In this document: in pieces, positions 6,021 through 7,701 of the stretch
How the letters are laid out: each line of letters opens with the position of its first letter
How positions within the stretch are numbered: the first letter of the stretch is position 1
Source: Thermoplasmata archaeon
Lineage (GTDB): Archaea > Thermoplasmatota > Thermoplasmata > Thermoplasmatales > Thermoplasmataceae
Reading direction: 5' to 3'
Assembly: GCA_021826795.1 (NCBI GenBank)
Contig: JAKAYM010000087.1
Span: 1 to 7,701 of the forward strand
DNA length: 7,701 nt
Program-made: the position numbers and the translations under genes
The notes under the pieces: model-generated
Told to the model about the DNA's origin: nothing
Databases searched by the model: none
What the model saw: only the letters and a program-made list of their open reading frames with translations

Positions 6021-7319
6021 TTATTTTATCTCATAAGTCTCATCATTCAATATGCCATGAAGTAGTTTACTTATGATATATATGGTAGCCAGAGATATGG
6101 CAAATACAACTATCACAACAACGGCTATGCCTAGCAATTCTATCCCGAGCTGCCTCAATGCTGGAAATCCTCCATAAAACAGTAATCCGTTAGGCAAAAC
6201 ACTGTTCCCAGAAGCAACTGCAAATGAATGCTGTGTAAAGAATGCTATCATTATAACCCCGAAAACACCTCCGAGTCCATGCCCTGGAAATAGCCCCACC
6301 GGATCTGAAAACCACTTTACCCTGGAAAATAATTTCTCCCCTCCAATAAATAGTGGGCCTCCTATAAGCCCCAATATCAGGGCACTGGCTGGACTCACAA
6401 AGCCAGCCAGAGGTGTAATTATAATGAGCCCCATCAGGATTCCGTTGGTTGCATCCATTATGATTGGGGTTTTCCTGTCCAATAATTCTCCAAATAGCAT
6501 GGTTGACATCATAGCGGCGCCAGAAGCAACAAATGTGGTTATTACAACCATCAGAACATCACTATTGAAAGCAAGTACGCTTCCAGGGTTGAATCCGAAC
6601 CACCCGACCCACAGCAATAATATACCCATTGCCAGAAAAGAACTGTTTATATGCATGTTAATTTTTAGAGATTGCTTTAAACCTTTTTTCTTTTCTTCCC
6701 TCCATATTTCATATACAAGTGCCAATCCGGCCGCTGCCGCGGCTCCATGGACGACTAGACCTCCAGCAAAATCTCTCATGCCCAATCTGTACAGCCATCC
6801 TGTTGGATTCCAGATCCATGCAGCAGGTAGATTCCAGATTACTATAAAATAAACGATTGAAAATATAAAAAATGCCTTGAATTTCATTTTCCGTAGGACG
6901 ATTACACCCACCAGGGCGAGGGTAACTGCTGCAAAGGCCGTTTCGAATAAATAATAAGTTCCGATTTTTAATCCGGTATTGAAATATTTTCCGGTCATGG
7001 ACCACCATGTAACAGTAATAGAACTGGATGAAAATCCCCCCAGGAAAAAGCCACTTTTATAGAAAGGATTTCCTATAATCCCATCCACAGTCGGTGCAAA
7101 AGCAGTATTGAAGCCTACAATAGCCATAACTACTATGGCGGTTCCAGAAATAACAATGGTTTTCAATAAACTGTTTTTGTATTTATTCCCTAATTCTCCT
7201 ATCTCCAGAAGGCCAACAGCTATTGTCATGATAAATACAAATAAAGCCGCAATCACAACCCATAAATTATTGATTAAAACCCTTGAAAGGGAAAAATATT
7301 CTATGATTCCAGATATCAT
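6021..7319 (-). CDS. amt: Ammonium transporter, Amt/MEP/Rh family
   Basis: An integral membrane channel/transporter, in this family normally a trimer, that brings ammonium into the cell. The 432 residues form about 11 hydrophobic segments (roughly 14-38, 50-72, 120-142, 148-170, 183-205, 225-245, 254-278, 290-309, 312-330, 340-362, 388-418). Pore residues are conserved: Asp183 and His191 in DFAGGLVVHG, GWFGFNPGS at 239-247, and the second twin histidine His347 in GLFPGHGLGG. TNGILMGL at 291-298 and GFVSP at 306-310 also fit. Two departures stand out. The first helix ends in LLEIGELG where most Amt proteins have a FYGGL-like motif. The cytoplasmic tail after the last helix is only about 14 residues, so most of the usual regulatory C-terminus is missing. 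No glnK neighbours it on either side. ATG 7319 follows a TATA element at near-leaderless distance. Confidence 0.94.
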   Translation of the reverse strand: MISGIIEYFSLSRVLINNLWVVIAALFVFIMTIAVGLLEIGELGNKYKNSLLKTIVISGTAIVVMAIVGFNTAFAPTVDGIIGNPFYKSGFFLGGFSSSSITVTWWSMTGKYFNTGLKIGTYYLFETAFAAVTLALVGVIVLRKMKFKAFFIFSIVYFIVIWNLPAAWIWNPTGWLYRLGMRDFAGGLVVHGAAAAAGLALVYEIWREEKKKGLKQSLKINMHINSSFLAMGILLLWVGWFGFNPGSVLAFNSDVLMVVITTFVASGAAMMSTMLFGELLDRKTPIIMDATNGILMGLIIITPLAGFVSPASALILGLIGGPLFIGGEKLFSRVKWFSDPVGLFPGHGLGGVFGVIMIAFFTQHSFAVASGNSVLPNGLLFYGGFPALRQLGIELLGIAVVVIVVFAISLATIYIISKLLHGILNDETYEIK

Positions 7320-7344
7320 TATATTTCATGAAACAAATGTATAA

Positions 7345-7352
7345 ATTTATAT
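7345..7352 (-). promoter_or_regulatory. TATA box of the amt promoter
   Basis: On the - strand this reads ATATAAAT, preceded by TAAAAC, which resembles the BRE of the aldolase promoter in this window. The element is centred about 29 bases before ATG 7319, predicting a transcript with a leader of only a few bases. No Shine-Dalgarno sequence lies before the ATG. Confidence 0.55.
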
Positions 7353-7614
7353 GTTTTAGAACGATAGTATTTATGTTATCAGTTAAAATAATATATAAAC
7401 ATTGAATTTCTGGAATGAACATATTTATACAGTATATTTAAAACAGTAATACAATAGAAGAAATGTGTGTTACGTGGAGTATGGTTAATGAATCCATGAG
7501 ATACATTGCCTTGACATGAAGTAGTTCACTATGTAACTTCATAGTAAAATTAGTTAGAGGCAGCACTTAGTTGGTATTTATTAATATTATTCTATATAGA
7601 AATCATGAAAAACC
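7353..7614. other. AT-rich non-coding region upstream of amt
   Basis: No gene longer than about 20 codons is apparent. The region contains a second, + strand TATA-like element (TATATTTAAAA at 7433-7443) about 24 bases before an ATG at 7463 that opens only 18 codons before TGA 7517-7519. It also holds nested inverted repeats at 7516-7545 and a 12-base palindrome TTCTATATAGAA at 7590-7601, 13 bases from the end of the fragment that enters from the right edge. It may include the decayed flank of an insertion sequence. Confidence 0.5.
7516..7545. repeat. Two overlapping, mutually exclusive inverted repeats
   Basis: ATGAAGT at 7516-7522 pairs with ACTTCAT at 7536-7542, with a 13-base loop. ACTATG at 7528-7533 pairs with CATAGT at 7540-7545, with a 6-base loop. 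Both perfect stems need bases 7540-7542, so only one can form at a time. The function is unknown; candidates are an attenuator-like RNA, an operator, or a mobile-element end. Confidence 0.4.
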
Positions 7615-7701
7615 TTATTTAGCCTCAGCTATATGACGATATAGCTGTGAGAATCGGAGGCGGCTGTTATGCAACTTGACCTTAGAGGCCGCTTTATAGA
7701 A
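7615..7701 (-). CDS. Partial C-terminal reading frame, possibly a truncated IS110-like transposase
   Basis: On the - strand a frame enters from the right edge and runs 28 codons to TAA 7615-7617. It contains KAASKVKLHNSRLR followed by LYRHIAEAK. The pattern of an Ala-Ala pair, a helix, NSRLR, then LYRxIxxxK resembles the C-terminal transposase domain of the IS110/IS116 group (AA...DPRLR..FY.RL...KG). In that family the domain continues well past this point, so the gene would be cut short here. GC content is clearly higher than in the adjoining intergenic DNA. The match comes from memory of the family pattern and is weak. A competing + strand start, ATG 7669 with GGAGG at 7656-7660, also fits the same stretch. 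Confidence 0.35.
   Translation of the reverse strand, partial: FYKAASKVKLHNSRLRFSQLYRHIAEAK

Noticed and set aside
6424..6852. 142-codon + strand frame inside amt
   Set aside because: The hydrophobic codons of the opposite strand create a long open frame; there is no promoter or start context.
7553..7692. Direct repeats GTTAGAGGCAGC (7553-7564) and CTTAGAGGCCGC (7681-7692) as element ends
   Set aside because: Ten of twelve bases match, but one copy lies inside the possible coding frame and no target duplication or matching end was seen.
7669..7701. + strand gene start MQLDLRGRFIE with GGAGG eight bases upstream
   Set aside because: Only 11 codons are visible and the opposite-strand frame gives a more protein-like sequence; kept as an alternative, not annotated.

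Overview
The window looks like a piece of chromosome from an AT-rich archaeon, most probably a member of the Thermoplasmatales, with a Ferroplasma- or Picrophilus-like organism as the first guess. The reasons are the AT-rich base composition, AGA/AGG and ATA codons throughout, TATA-type promoters placed about 24-29 bases before start codons with almost no leader, a canonical archaeal ribosome binding site (GGTGAT) only before the internal operon gene, an oligo-T terminator, and a gene set typical of heterotrophic acidophilic archaea (Sulfolobus-type KDG aldolase, archaeal-length malic enzyme, monomeric aconitase, Amt transporter). The assignment to a genus is inference; no rRNA or other marker is present.

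Layout from left to right. Bases 1-75 hold the last 24 codons of an unidentified gene. Bases 76-409 are non-coding, with short palindromes and the promoter of the next unit. A two-gene + strand operon follows: malic enzyme (410-1717) and a GNAT acetyltransferase (1728-2195), the latter with a TTG start and a Shine-Dalgarno sequence that overlaps the malic enzyme stop codon. A 13-base convergent gap that works as an oligo-T terminator on both strands separates it from aconitase (- strand, 4716/4731 down to 2209). A divergent regulatory region of about 400 bases lies between aconitase and a 2-keto-3-deoxygluconate aldolase (+, 5121-5993). That gene faces an ammonium transporter (-, 7319 to 6021). 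The last 380 bases are an AT-rich intergenic region with nested hairpins, then an abrupt rise in GC at about 7621 where a partial reading frame resembling a transposase end enters from the right edge on the - strand.

Functionally, three enzymes bear on pyruvate and the citric acid cycle. KDG aldolase yields pyruvate and glyceraldehyde in the non-phosphorylative Entner-Doudoroff route, malic enzyme converts malate to pyruvate with reduced cofactor, and aconitase isomerises citrate. They sit in separate transcription units, so this is a neighbourhood and not one operon. Amt imports ammonium and has no glnK beside it.

I found no convincing new multi-gene system. The points most worth a second look are the shortened C-terminal tail of Amt without a glnK neighbour, the loss of a likely phosphate-binding arginine in the aldolase, palindromes upstream of the malic enzyme and aconitase promoters, and the hairpin-rich right end next to a possible broken insertion sequence.
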